Assembly: GCF_000764305.2 (NCBI RefSeq)
Contig: NW_025946499.1
Span: forward strand, 140,916-204,915
Origin: Hyalella azteca
Lineage: Eukaryota; Arthropoda; Malacostraca; Amphipoda; Hyalellidae
Direction: 5' to 3'
DNA: 64,000 nucleotides
The notes beneath the pieces are model-generated. The model did not search any database, had not been told where the DNA came from, and saw nothing but the letters and a program-made list of their open reading frames with translations. A program made the translations under genes and the position numbers. Below are positions 46,791-59,825 of the stretch, piece after piece; position 1 is the first letter of the stretch; each line of letters starts with the position of its first letter.

Positions 46791-48980
46791 TTATTTTTAT
46801 CGAATTTCCCTTGGAATTAATTTTTTGGGAGCTATCTAAGGGTTTTTGTATTTGATTTTAAATATAATGGGTATTTATATGATTTTACATGGCAAACGTT
46901 ACGAAAAAGGCTTCGATTAACCTTCATGAATAATTAAACTACTCATCTAAGCTAAATTATTCGTATCCAACATAAAATATTTATATATTGTGGGGCTTTT
47001 TATTTAACTTAAAAGTACCAGAAATTTTTAAAAATATAGAAAAATATAATATATTTTGAAACGCAATATAATCAACTAGGCCTTACATTTTAAATTAAAT
47101 AACAACTCAAAGTTAATCTATCCGCGCAAAAATTGTCAATATTTTATTGGAAGTTCAATGTTCAATGAGCGTAAAGCTGGATATGTCACCGCGCCAGAGT
47201 CTCCTGCAGTTAAAATAACAACTAAGTAATTATTTTATCCATTAATTTCATTCATCATATTTCGAACGGCAACAACTCCACTGTTTTGAGTCTATAATCT
47301 CACTCCCAGATACTCTTTATCATTATCCCACACAGTCTTATTATTATCCCAGATACTTCTTATTTTTATCTCAGATACTCCTTATTATGTCAGGTACTCC
47401 TTATTACGATCGAGCTCGACAAAGGGCATTTATGTTATCATTTAAAAAATTCTGATACGTTTAGCTGATTCGTCAAAATCTTTTTTAGCCTTGTGTGGGA
47501 AATGATTTTTCAGCTTAGTTTAAACGCTAATTTTTAAGTAAAAATTTTGGAAAATTTTCGTCTGATCTAACTGAGATTACAGTGAATACAAGCATTAAAA
47601 TTATAGTTACGATCGAATTTTTTTTACTCAGACTTTTTTTCGATCAGTTAAGAGTTAAGGCATAAGTTTTGATTCCTACAAATAAATTTTTAGCCTCAGT
47701 TCAATTAGAGCTCTAAATTTTTTTGTTAAGCGCCCAAAATTAGGAGAACTCCCAAAAATAATTTGATCAACATTCGGCGCATAATCACCGTAAACAACTG
47801 TCTCTGTATCACAATATACCAACAAATAATTATCCTGTAAATAAGTCCCATAAATTATGTCATTGTTTTATACATTTATCACGCCATTTTCTGGCACCTC
47901 AGCCCGATCAAAAGGTCCGGGAATCTCATAACATCTTCTTGCACGTCACCAAAATTTCGTGTCTTTCAGTTAATTTTTGCTTCATTAATTCACGCGTGTA
48001 AAGTTTGCAAGGTCTTAATCTAGAGCTCAAGTCATTAGTGCAAATCAGGCATGCCGCTTCCGAGGACTTTAAATAGAATAACTAAGGCTTTTTTATCTTT
48101 TTTTTGTCTATTTAGCCTTTGAATTAGATGAAGCCTCGAGCCCTTCTTTCTGTCGATCCACAATGGCAGCCTGGAAAATTCCTGATGAAGACATGGATGT
48201 AATTTAGCGTAGATTGCAAGTGGGGCAATGACTGGAGTAGATACAGATATGGGAATTGCCTCAAAGCAACTGCTGTGTATGAGCAGCTATGAGTGGAAAT
48301 GGATATCATGAAAAAGTCACCCCTGATTTTTATTCGTAATAGACGCATCAAAGACGTTTGCTTGTGTATTTTTTAACACGAAAAGCATAATAAAATAACG
48401 CGTTTTCTGGGAATTTCAATTATTGTCTGTATATATAACTTGAAGCGAATAATATAATACATACTAATCTGCCATATTTATTTATTTAATAGTGCATAGT
48501 TATTGAATTAATATATATAAAATTCAAATATCAATTAGTGAAATGAACGAAATCTTTGGATAAAAAAAAATAAAATAAATGTGCATCTCAGTGACGTTGC
48601 ATCAACGAATTTGCAACGGTATTTTCAACAATTAGCATTTAAAGTTGATGCTCACGCATTTAGAGTTTAATCACTCGGCTTTCGAGTAGAAGAGGAGTTA
48701 AGTCTACGGAAACAGTCTCCCTAAGTCAGGCAGTAAGTCTACGGAAGCAGCCTCCCTAAGTCGGCACTCACCGCTTAAGAGGCAGTTGAGCTTCGGTGTC
48801 TGCTCGTTACCTGCGACCAAAACGACTCTTTAAAATGCCCCTAAGCATTCTATTAAGTTACCTAAGTCTCTCAGAAGTTAAGCACATATACATTTCTTTT
48901 TCGTAGATGCCTCATAATGAAAGCACTGAGAAAAAGAAAACTACACACAAACGGATATCGTCTTGAGGTATAACAAAAAA
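46791..48980. other. AT-rich sequence with minor repeats
   Basis: Imperfect repeats around CAGATACTCCTTATTA occur at about 47,300-47,405. A 35-bp unit beginning AAGTCTACGGA is present twice at 48,700-48,769. A 75-codon minus ORF at 48,124-48,351 is not recognised. No gene is supported. Confidence 0.55.
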
Positions 48981-49115
48981 TATAACTCAGTACTCACTGC
49001 AGTGAATGACAGAGAGCGCATTTTCTCGTCGACGAAAATGTGAAGTCACGGACGGACAGACGGACATGGCGAGCACAATACTAGTGCATTTTTTCCATAA
49101 ATGAGAAAATGCGCT
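48981..49115 (-). mobile_element. HINE-like interspersed element, copy 3
   Basis: Reverse orientation: it begins TATAACTCAGTACTCACTGC, keeps the CACTGCAGTG core of the palindrome, then GAGAGCGCATTTTCTC, a short GGAC-type run, and ends GAGAAAATGCGCT followed by an A-run. Same family as the right-arm copies at 25,954 and 30,801. Confidence 0.8.
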
Positions 49116-50301
49116 AAAAATATGCACATTCTTTCCAAAAAGCACAATAAATTTTTTCATGAGTGAGTTGATCTTTATGTTCTATGAATGGACAAATTAA
49201 AATGTGATGGTTCTACTATTGTAAACGCACAATTCGGCATTCCATATTATATTTTCAATTCGATAATTAATATGTATTTTTTGAAAGAATATGCCACATG
49301 ATAATGCTGTTGTTAAAAATACTCAATAATGGGGTGACAATTAACAAGGTTATGCAAAATTAGAAACTGACGATACTTATTTATCTGAACTACTGAGCAA
49401 GGAGATGACTTGATTTGTTAGAGCTTCACCTTATACATTAGGCATGAAAAAAACACACGTTAAGCATTGGAGGCAATTTAGTCATAATTTTTCTGCTTGA
49501 TCTGAAGTAGTTTCTACTTTAAAACACTGATATAAAACTTATGATGAATTCTAGATTAGCTTTTAGGCTCAGAAACTTAACGTTCAATCATTGAAAGGCC
49601 ATTTGGGTATTCAGTAGCCCTTTAATGCTGCTCCAATGTCGGCCATCGAGACCAAGGAGAGTTGGTAAAAAGAAGAGCTCTCACTGAGGCAGTTTCTACA
49701 TTGCTGTAGGTTAGACGTGTTCGAAGTGTTCAAATAATTTCAAACTCTATAGCTTATAACAAAAACCTGGGATTAAATAAAAATTTAAAAAAATAGTCAC
49801 AGTGATTGCGATTATTTTTTCAATGATTGTGCGAAAATTATTATTTATTTAAACTTAGAGATTCATTGATTGTGATGAAATTATTATTTATTTAAACTTA
49901 AAAGGAAGGAAACCAGTACATCTTAAGTTCTTGTTTGATTTTCTTGAAAATTTTCCAGCAAATAGAAATCGTCGTTCTTTTAATGCTGAATTAGTCAATC
50001 TTATTCATACATCACTGCTTACATCTGGAAGATCTCCATAATTGCAGCGGCTAATTAAATGAACTTTACAAACGATCGTTGCAATCGAAACTTGCGAGTC
50101 AGCAATAGGGAAAGATAAATTCTACAGGGAAAATAATTGAAGGTATCGTACGTATTAATCAGTCATTATGCGTTATCATTGGGACACTTGCACGTAAGAA
50201 TCAAAATAATTGCAATTAATTCTGGCCACAAAATCCAAAATAAAGAGCAAGGGGCGATGTTTTAATTTAGTGACGCTGGCATTACCATACAAATTAGATC
50301 T
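49116..50301. other. AT-rich sequence, no gene recognised
   Basis: A direct repeat containing AAATTATTATTTATTTAAAC (about 41-bp spacing) lies at about 49,835-49,905. Nothing else is recognised. Confidence 0.55.
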
Positions 50302-50429
50302 GTACTCACTGCAGTGAGTGACAGAGAGCACGTATTCTCGTCCGTGCGTGAAGTCACGGACAGACAGACGGACGGACGGACATGACGAGCACAATAGCGT
50401 CTTTATTTCCATAAATGAGAAATTGCGCT
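50302..50429 (-). mobile_element. HINE-like interspersed element, copy 4 (diverged)
   Basis: It lacks the TATAACTCA end and begins at GTACTCACTGC. It retains the full ACTCACTGCAGTGAGT palindrome, a GGAC microsatellite and a GAGAAATTGCGCT end. Several substitutions, including CACGTATTCTC for GCGCATTTTCTC, suggest it is the oldest copy in the window. Confidence 0.78.
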
Positions 50430-50777
50430 GAGAATAGGCCATATAGTAGCGAGTAATGCAGACTGGCGTAGCAAAGTAACAGCTCTTTATAATGCACGCG
50501 CTGGGATCATGCCTTCAATTGCTGACTTGACCTGACTGATACTGTACAATACGTAATGACGTGATATATGTGTAGCAATATTGTCCGCTGCTGTGATGTA
50601 TTATGTTGTTATATAGAGCATATTGGACGCTTCGTACTTTAAATTATTATTGCTTCCAGTGAGTATTTTTGATGTTTTTTGTCTATCTGAAATTCAAGAC
50701 ATTTATAGTACTGCAAAGTTGTGAAAGATTTGTGTCATTTTACCGATAATTTAGTTAAATTCTCTTTAGCGGTGCCC

Positions 50778-50811
50778 TCACGCTAATATACATGTATATA
50801 TATTAGCGTGA
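50778..50811. other. 13-bp perfect hairpin
   Basis: TCACGCTAATATA pairs with TATATTAGCGTGA across an 8-base loop. GGCCACTAT is then repeated directly nearby. It could be a remnant of an inverted-repeat transposon. It is too short for a typical miRNA precursor. Confidence 0.75.
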
Positions 50812-51621
50812 TGGCCACTATGTGCTATAGATGGCCACTATCCTGTACACTAAACTAGACTGGCTATTCTCCTGATTAATTAAATAAAATTCGCTCATGA
50901 AACACACGATTCTTCTAATGCTTGAAATTAATGCAGTATGTGCTGCATTAAAAAATATATCATCGTTAGATTATTTGGACGTCGCCCTGTTTCACTGAAT
51001 ATCTTGTACACTTTAGTACACTCTGGTTTTCTCGATATATTGCTATCATTTTTCGCTAGTTAGCATCGCGAGATTCCGGCTAAAAGTTATCGCTGCTTCT
51101 GCTCGTCTCTCGACGTTTGTTTGTTGTCTTTACAGTGTCCGATATATGCGTGTTGGTGCTCGCGTTCGTTTATGTTTGTTTGTGGTTGAGATGTTAAATT
51201 CAAAGCTGAAGTTGTCTATAATTCATAATACATTTTCATTATATAAGTTAACCTTTAATGTCGGGAAGTATTAGCCTTCTTACATAAAATTCTAAGCTAT
51301 ATTTGATTTTGATTTTGAATATACTTAAGTTATTGATTATGAATTACGATTCCTTGAAAACTTATCAAATAAATGTTTGTAAAGAAGTTTTATTTTTAAA
51401 ATCTTTCTTCAGAAGCACGCAAAACTTTTACCACAAACATGTTATGGACATTGGCGAATCGAACTGATGGAAAATTTCCCCGTGCAAGATTTCGTACAAC
51501 TTCAAAGATTTATTCAAACGCATATTATTAATACAGAAAATTAATTCAACTATTTATATTGAGTGTAAATTTTCCTTTCTTTTCTCGAGTAAATTTAAAA
51601 CAAATAATTTTTTTGGGCGTG

Positions 51622-51659
51622 ATATTATATTTGTTGAATTTTTTCAACAAATATAATAT
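51622..51659. other. 17-bp perfect hairpin
   Basis: ATATTATATTTGTTGAA is followed by TTTT and its exact reverse complement. A strong fold-back in AT-rich DNA; no function is assigned. Confidence 0.8.
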
Positions 51660-53645
51660 TTCAGTGTTTGCATTTCACGCACAAAATTGAGCAAAAGCTC
51701 AAGTTTTGACTGGACGAATTTCAGATTATTCCTTTTCGTCACAGATATTAGTAAGCTCCCAATTCAGCGATGTATTGGACTTAAATTAAAGCCATCAAAG
51801 GAACAAATTTACTGCCTTGACAACATGGGTTTTGGCGATAGATTGACGGAGCACGGTATTTCAAAAGCGGAAGAGAAATTAAAAACATGCGATATTTCAA
51901 TTATATTCGGAATAATTTCAGTGAAATTTACCTTAGCAACATTTTAAAGTAAATTATACTGAATATGATTGCCATTTTCTTAGCTTTTAAATTCTATAAT
52001 AATTTGCAATTTAATTGAATTCAAGCTATAACTAGTGAAATTAAATGCGTTCGATAATCATAAACAAATTCTTCGCTATTGCTGTAAATTATGGCAAGTA
52101 ATTTAAGAAGGGGAAGCAGCAGGAAGTTTGTGTTACACTGACCCCAGATGATAAAATTTATTATTTCCATGCGCCGCAATCAAATGTTATCAATTAAAAG
52201 TTATTTTAATGCAAGGTAATTGGCTGGAATAACTGGATCGGGACCCGCAGACAAGCCAATTACTGCCAATTTATGAACCTCGTGGCCAACCAATCATCCG
52301 ATGAGGAATAAACTCTATCATTAAGCCCTTCTGAATTAAAGTCTATGAACTATCATATATTCTCCGGGCCTCCGATAAACCGCCTGTAATATTTTTCAGA
52401 GGTGTAGAGAGCAGTCAGTTGTCCGAGATAATTAAAAGTCGCTCATCTGTCAATTAATAAATGAATAATGAATCAATTATTCCAATCCTGTGGGAACACT
52501 GGCACTGAAACGTGGTCGCTTGCTTTCCAGATGCATTCCTTATAACAAATTATTCTTTATTTTGGCATAAAATTTTAATTCGATATTTGATCATTTAGTA
52601 GTATTCTAGTAATTTAATATTTTTTATAATTTGTATTTTTATTTTCATTTGAAAGTACCTGAAATAACATCACCAAGCCTCATAAACATCAGTTTCTGTA
52701 TGTATTTCAGCCAGTATAATTATTTTAGTTGGGGTCTACATTCATGAATTTCTATATTTAAATTTAATAAGAAAGTACGCGAATTTAGCTCCTCATAAAA
52801 CTGGCTAATTTTTATTGTGGTGATAATGCCAACTTTAAGGGTTAACTTTTTTCAGCTTCATAGTTTTCTTAATTATGTCTGTTTTGGGAAACTTTCAAAC
52901 TTATTTTGTTAAAAGTAACGACCTAAAAAAATTAGCGATAACTGAATTCAGCTAAATTAACGATTCAGTATTGGCTAAAATAGCGCGTTTTAGTGGTAAG
53001 TAAAAATTGACGTAAAAAATATCATCAAGAAAGTGAATTTTGAGCATCATTTCAGTTGAAATACTGTACCTTAGGTTATGTCGCCTTTGATGTGACCGCG
53101 TGAAACAATGATTTTATTTTATTTTTGTGTCGATGATTGCACCGCAGTGAACAGCTCAGAAGTTATGGTATGAAGTCTGACTACAAAGCTTATACTTGTA
53201 TGGTTTAATAGCCAGATTAGAAAGTATAGGCCAAATATAGCACCCGATTTATGTTGTATATGTTGAAAATTGTTTTATTAAAATAGTTTTAGATATATCG
53301 CTGCTATTCATCCTTATTTAATATTTTGGCTTACTATCATAGTCGTGTGTTTGGGTTATTGAAGGCTCTGATTTCATATATATTTATAGATATAAATTTT
53401 ATGGACTCCAACATCACGTAAGAAATTTATGAGAGAAGCACAAGAATGATATAAAATGTAAAAGTGTAATTCATTTTCCTTTAATTAACAGTTATTAACT
53501 TGCGTGTCCAATGTTGGTGTTAGCGAAATTGGCTTGTGTTTGGTGAGAAGGTCATATTTCTGTTAAACCCAGTGAAGTTTCATGGCAAGAAGATGTATCA
53601 GAAGTTTTTTTTCGAACGAGGAATGAGATAATAAAATATAAAATA

Positions 53646-53816
53646 TATAACTCAGTACTCACTGCAGTGAATGACAGAGAACGCTTTTTCTCAAAATCGA
53701 CGAAAACGTGAAGTCACGGACGGACGGACAGACAGAAGGACGGACGGACGGATGGACGGATGGACGGACATGACGAGCTCAATAGGGCATTTTTTCCGAA
53801 AATGAGAAAATGCGCT
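53646..53816 (-). mobile_element. HINE-like interspersed element, copy 5 (longest microsatellite)
   Basis: It begins TATAACTCAGTACTCACTGC, has AACGCTTTTTCTC in place of GCGCATTTTCTC, a long GGAC/GGAT tract, and ends GAGAAAATGCGCT. Reverse orientation, in an AT-rich flank. The tract shows mixed GGAC, AGAC and GGAT units as expected of a mutable microsatellite. Confidence 0.8.
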
Positions 53817-55075
53817 AAAAGATAAAGAAATGCTGCAAAATTTTACAAAAAAAAAGCAAAAAAAATCCCATTAATTCGTCACAGAGATACGCTTCGTCTG
53901 AGATAACGAATAAAAGAACATGAACGAGACTCTGAAGCTCCAGATGACCACCGTAAGAATCCTTAATAAAAGAGTGAGTATTAGTGCCCTAATGTTCACT
54001 TTTAGTGAGCAATGCTCACTTTTAGTGAGCATTAGACATGTCGTACATAGACGTTACTTTGTAACCTTTACGAATACGCATGTGCTTTTATACGTCATTT
54101 ATAATACCTTTACTGCGTTCATTGAGAACGAGGGTATAATCATAGTTGAAAAGATTCATTGCATTATTGCCAATGCAAATCGGAATCAAACTCATTTATT
54201 TTACAAAGAGAAATTATATAAAAGAGATATATATAACTATGTAGATCGTCAATACGTAATTCTCTTATCATTGAGATTCATATTAGTGGAATATTTACAG
54301 CACCAGAAAAGGGTAATTTTAATAATAAAATAGAGGCTAAGAATTAGTTAGTGAGCTAACTAGCCTCCCGAATTGTAAGTTAGGCTTGTGAAGCAAGCTT
54401 CAAAGTTGTCTCGTAAGTTGAGGGGAACATAGAACTTTTTATTATTAATGTTCGCTTAGAATAAAAATAAACAAGAGTTCGATATACGATAAACTTTAGA
54501 TCTCATGCTGCAGCTCCGTAGCTGTGATACCAGATGCTGTAAACTTACTTGCATTTATTTATATTTTGCTCCCAGCTAAAATTATTGCCGTGGAACGCAT
54601 ATCAAAACTCCGGCGCTTCAGAATTGAATTAAAACAGGAAAATCCTGACAAATTGTTGAACAAATTTATTATAATTTTACGAGGCAAATTTATAACAAAA
54701 AATTACAAAGGAGTTTAATCTTACGACCCAACACGTAAGATTTACTTACAAACTTACATAATTTACTTATCGGAAAGTTCCTTAGTGATGGTTTAGGTTT
54801 GGAAAGAATTGGGTCGTCGCAAGATTTTTTCTAACTTTACACTAGGATAGAATATATATTGATGTGTATTTGCAAGAATTTTCCTTACATTTTTAGCAAA
54901 GAAATAATGCATTAAAATTGTGCCAGAAAAATATCAATAATCGTCGCATGACATGCTTATTAGATAACTAGGTAATTTTTTTTATTAGAAGTTCATTCCT
55001 CTCTAACAATTTATTTATTGTCGAATTAAAGGAAATGTGAATTATTAAAAAATCTAGTTCGCTTTCACATTAAGA
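53817..55075. other. AT-rich sequence with a 137-codon ORF of unknown status
   Basis: An ATG ORF at 53,920-54,333 is the longest non-repetitive ORF outside the arrays. It begins MNETLKLQMTTVRILNKRVS and has a hydrophobic middle around residues 50-65. I do not recognise it, and no promoter, splice or homologous copy supports it. Within it, TGCTCACTTTTAGTGAGCA-type sequence forms a tandem hairpin (54,001-54,033). It could be chance. Confidence 0.35.
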
Positions 55076-55258
55076 AATTACCGGTTATATTTATTCTTCT
55101 ATTTTATTAAAAAAATTCACCTGACAAGCAAGTTCTGAAATGACTATCTTCATAAGAAAAGTTAGGAAATTACCGGTTATATTTATTCTTCTATTTTATT
55201 AAAAAAATTCACCTGACAAGCAAGTTCTGAAATGACTATCTTCATAATAAAAGTAATC
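55076..55258. repeat. 92-bp perfect tandem duplication
   Basis: TACCGGTTATATTTATTC through ATGACTATCTTCATAA appears twice, with the CCGG landmark at 55,081 and 55,173, with no difference visible by eye. Either a very recent duplication or an assembly overlap error. Confidence 0.92.
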
Positions 55259-55729
55259 TATAATTGAGCAGTTGGCTCAATTATTAAACGGCGGTAAAAT
55301 TAAGATGTTCTCTGTCATCAAATCATGCATCCGCGGCCGTAATTCATGTTTTTTGTGAATTATTAATTTTGTCTTTCATTAGTGAAGGCAAATGCTTCAA
55401 TTTCTTTTCGTAGACAATTTACATTTCATTGAGTAGGCTGTTTTAAGTGATGTGGAGATGTATTCTTAAACAGGTTGTATAGTTTTTACACGTGTCGTAC
55501 ATAATACAGTGGAGTTGATAACAAATTGTGCAAATTCCTTAAATTTTATTAATATCACTGATATATTGGGTTTTTACACATGAATATTTATGTAATGATT
55601 CCATTGACAATTCTTGCAGCCATATAATACTTTTCAGAACAGCTATAGGACACAAGATCAAACTAATTTTTATTCATCTAAGTGTCTGCGCATAATATTA
55701 CAGAGCGGTGGTTTCTATCAACCCAGTTA

Positions 55730-55840
55730 GCGTTGATCATTTTTCAGTCATTTAACATTGATCATTTTTCAGTCATTTAACATTGATCATTTTTCAGTCA
55801 TTTAACATTGATCACTTTCCAGCCAGTTAACATTGATCAA
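55730..55840. repeat. 25-bp tandem array (about 4-5 units)
   Basis: AACATTGATCATTTTTCAGT followed by CATTT recurs every 25 bp (55,754, 55,779 and on). The first and last units are diverged (GCGTTGATC and AACATTGATCACTTTCC). Confidence 0.92.
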
Positions 55841-58800
55841 ATTCACAATAAATATACCGAGGCAAAATTATCGACCAATGTTTAAAAATCTACAACGCAA
55901 AAACTTTCGAATATACGCCACGGAAAAAACGTCTCTGTAGAGTGTTTTAAGCCTAGGAAAAATTATGTCACAAAAGATACAAAAAATAATGACGCGAAAA
56001 TCACACGACATTCCTATGTGTAATACGTAATTTTCACCGTAAATGTGATAATTACTTTACATTTTGCGGTGTTATAACTTAATTATTGTCATATTATTTT
56101 ATTTGCATGACATGCACGCAGGCGATGTTTAAAGTGAGACATTTTCCGCTCCATGTCTCGCTATACCGGTGAAAACATCTTCATTCCCAACGCAGGAAAA
56201 ATAAATGTTTTTCATAGACTCCGTGCGAGTAATTTTCCTATGTCTATGAGCTTCAATAGCCGTACTCCTGGAAGCATCCTATTGACTGGACAAGTTGTGC
56301 GGACGGAATCTCGAGGACGGAAAGGTTTCTGGTCCGGAAAATGATTCGGAAACTGTACGGTGATTATCAGAACTTAATCGGCTCGTAAATTCCGAGTATA
56401 TTTAACCCTCCAGCAAACAAGTCGTATTTTTGGCACATGGATCGTAAAATCGACGAATTAAATCTTTGATCCTGACATTCATAAATAATTAATATAATAG
56501 TGGATTTAGTGGTGAAGAAGTGAATGATTTGATAGCATTAATTATTTTCTTTGAACTAAATGACTCTAGTAAATTTGGGCTGCGTGGCTATTAACTATTA
56601 ACATACTATTATAAAAAGTACCATTGATGAGTCACATGGAAGAGAATGCTCATTTGAGGAAAAAAAACATGGCTGAGGATTTACTCTAATAAATATATTT
56701 GATACTATTATCTTTGTATGACATCATAAAAATTACCTTAATCGTAAAAAATAACTAAATATTATGCTTCATTTGTACTCAATTTTCACGTGAATTCTAA
56801 CTGATCTGTTTGAGAACTCAAAGCCACTATTTTATGCTCACTGATGGACAGATGTTAATTCTACAATTTTTTATACATTCTCAACGACTCTAAGAAGAAG
56901 TTTTGTCAGCCAGCAAACTGCTTCTAAACTAACTTTTAGTCGCCCCTTTGCATGGATAATTTAGCATCATTGCTTTCTGCACGCACGGCTGCTTGAAAAT
57001 TCTTTCTTATAGGAATGAATTTTATTCATTTATATTAACTCAACTATACTTATTAATACATTTAACTTTATATATATTGCCTTTCGAAGACCACTATTAA
57101 AATGAAAATTAGTATTACTCAGTAGAAAATTAGTATTATTAGTATGAAAACATGTTACTCAGAGGGGGCGTTATGAGTAAATTTTAAGGGGAATACAGGT
57201 ATTTTTATATCGTTCCCCTTGAGTCAAAAAGGATGCATTCATTCATTTATAAGTAGTTATTCTTTGAGCAATCTGAATGTAAATTTAGATTGTAGCTAAT
57301 ATTTTCTTTATTAGACCCAAAGAGATCGAATAAAGAAATAACAATTTCCTATTAATTATATAAATAGATTATCAGTAACATGTTGAAACAACTGCTTTAG
57401 GTACCTAATACTTGCATGAATTATGCCGCGGAAATACCATTAAAAATAATCGACTGTCAGTTTGGTCAGATTTAGTTGCGATATGAAAAGAATTTGACCC
57501 AAACTAAAACTTTTTGATAACGATGTAGTGGGCTCATTTTAAACACACGGTATATTAAATTCTCGCTTGCGAATTGCCAGAAAAAATTTCCGAGGAGTTA
57601 ATACGCTCTTTGTTCCTCGTTCGATGTTTTCTAGAGTGTCCCCTCAATTGGTGACATCGTCTCCTATTGTCAGGCCCATGCATGTCTTTCTCGACAAAAT
57701 GTCTCCTAAAACGGAGCAAAGTCTGTGTAGACTTGGTGTTTGGTAGAAAATTGTATTTAGAGCAATTTGTATTTAGAGCAACTCAACTTTTACTTGCCAG
57801 TACTCATGGTTATTTCATTGCATAAATGATGAACACGTTGACAAATTTTCAATTTTTATCTATAAAAAATACAAACGGATTTTAGGAGGTTTTAAGAGGG
57901 TTGCCTTCATGTGTAATTGACTCCATCATATCTCCAGCTGATTTCTCAAGAAGGTGGCGAGGAGTTGTGCGAATATATGTGCTTTATATTTGAAGGCACC
58001 CGTTTAAACATCGATGAAATAAATCTTTACGCATTTTTTCAGCTCAATATGAAATCTGCTGCAATTCTTTGAATCTCATGTAGTTTTATATATCTGACTG
58101 AAAAATTCTGTCTCGATAAAAATAGTGTTTAGGCCTATCGTGCAACTTCAGAACTCTAAAGAAATTCTTGTCTTTGAGAAATAGAAAAGAAACTATCGAA
58201 GCAAGATTTCTTTTAGGTCCCAAACGAAGCTGACCATGGAATTGGAAGAAATAAAGAAATAATAAAAAAAAATTAAACTTATGTATCCGCCTTGAAAACA
58301 TCTGCATCTTGAAATCAAGTTTTTTCTCAGTTTAATATTGTTACAAGTGCAAAAACTAATCTAACATGTGAAAATTTTAGGATCAATTATTAAAATACAA
58401 AAGAACGATTACCTAAATTACAATTAAAACAAGAAATGTCTTTATCTAAGAAGCACTTTAATTCTCGAGGAACTTTCGGTTCCAACGATAATATTTTTAA
58501 TTAAAATATAATCGAATTGCTGTGCAGTATCCACCATAAAAATATTACATAAAGAAATATCAACAATATTTACAGATGATACATTTTCGTAAGAAAATAT
58601 TTATATTATATATTTAGAAATTGTGCAAGTTTTTTTTAAATCGTATAATCCTCCTGACCAGGTCTTATTTTTGGATCTCTGCCTGAGCGAGCTGAAGGCC
58701 GCCGTAATTTGTGCTGCCGTTGCCAGGTCTTCTCAACGAGGGAAGGTTCCTCAGCGCTCTTTATTTCCCACGTATTTTTGAGAACTTTTTCCCACGATTT

Positions 58801-59690
58801 TAAAACGTGGTTTTGTTCCACTAAATCAATATTTTAATTGCAATTCCATATAGGAAGATTTTAACTGAAGATGCGCGTGATGCAAAGGGGGTAAATAATT
58901 TTGTAAAGTTACAATACTTGATATTTTCCAAAGCGCTTATCTCCGTTGCTTATTTTTCATAAATCATCAAGATATTCATATTCATGTAATTACTTCGCTA
59001 ATAAGGATTAATAGTACAAAAACGAACATAGTTTCAACAAGAGATTTTTGTTCCAAAGTTTATTACGAGTGAATAATCTTCTATTATCTTCTTTTGATAT
59101 CATAAAGTAACTGAATAGACTTCTTCTTTTTAATTTAAAAACCAATAATAAGAAATAACGAAATATATTTTGGCAGCGTCGCAATGTCTGGATTTTAAAT
59201 TAATTTTCCACGTCATTTCAGAACATTTGGCGATGTTGATTTGTTGTATTTTCGAGACAGGCGCTTCCGACACCTCGCCTGGAGGCTGAGTTAGACGCCA
59301 TCTGGAATATCCTACTGGAATCTTAGACTGGAATCCTGGACCAAATAAAGATTAGATTAGAATCTTACATCGGAAAATTAAATGGGAATTTGAAAGTAAA
59401 GCTACGAAAATGAATTTTTTTCTCAAATCGAGTTTTGTGAGTTAGAACAGACTTAAACTCATTAGGCTTTGGGGGAGAGAACATACATGAAGTCAGTAAA
59501 CGTATTTCTGGAAGGATTGCCTGATTGTGATATTGAATAAATTATTTTGGAAAGATTATGTTTAAGGAAATGTGGTAGTTTTAGTACGATCGTAGCTAGT
59601 TTAAACTTTCACGAATTTTTAGCTGCACTCCGATACCTAATAACGGCGATCTAGAAGCTCGAATTAGTGCCAAATAAATTTAGAGTAATT
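55841..59690. other. Single-copy sequence, no confident gene
   Basis: Two sections are less AT-rich and might hold exons or conserved elements. One, at 56,110-56,350, contains a 63-codon plus ORF beginning MSRYTGENIF. The other, at 58,636-58,821 on the minus strand, contains a charged 61-codon ORF ending in a stop at 58,636. Neither is recognised and splice evidence is weak. Confidence 0.4.
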
Positions 59691-59699
59691 GTGTACTGC

Positions 59700-59825
59700 C
59701 AACCTGCTTAATTAGCAGCCTACATAATTAATGATGGGATAAGGAATGAATCCCCTAATTGGGCATTAGGATTTATGGAAATTCCAAGAACTTAATTACA
59801 AATTGAATAGAAGCTAATAAATTAT
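59700..59825. promoter_or_regulatory. Possible homeodomain-site cluster (TAATTA-rich)
   Basis: Within 126 bp there are CTTAATTAG, CATAATTAATG, CCTAATTGGG, CATTAGG and CTTAATTACAAATTG. Core TAAT motifs of this type are bound by homeodomain proteins, and clusters occur in developmental enhancers. In AT-rich DNA some occurrences are expected by chance, so this is only suggestive. Confidence 0.25.

Larger units (their letters stand above)
50430..53645. other. AT-rich single-copy sequence, no confident gene
   Basis: It includes two hairpins (50,778-50,811 and 51,622-51,659), an unrecognised 86-codon ORF at 51,687-51,947, and a less AT-rich section at about 52,080-52,530 that could be conserved non-coding DNA. 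No RNA gene is recognised. Confidence 0.5.

Noticed and set aside
53920..54333. 137-codon ORF as a gene
   Set aside because: It is non-repetitive and ATG-started, but I recognise nothing in it and no regulatory or splice context supports it. Chance ORFs of this size are plausible in a 64-kb window.
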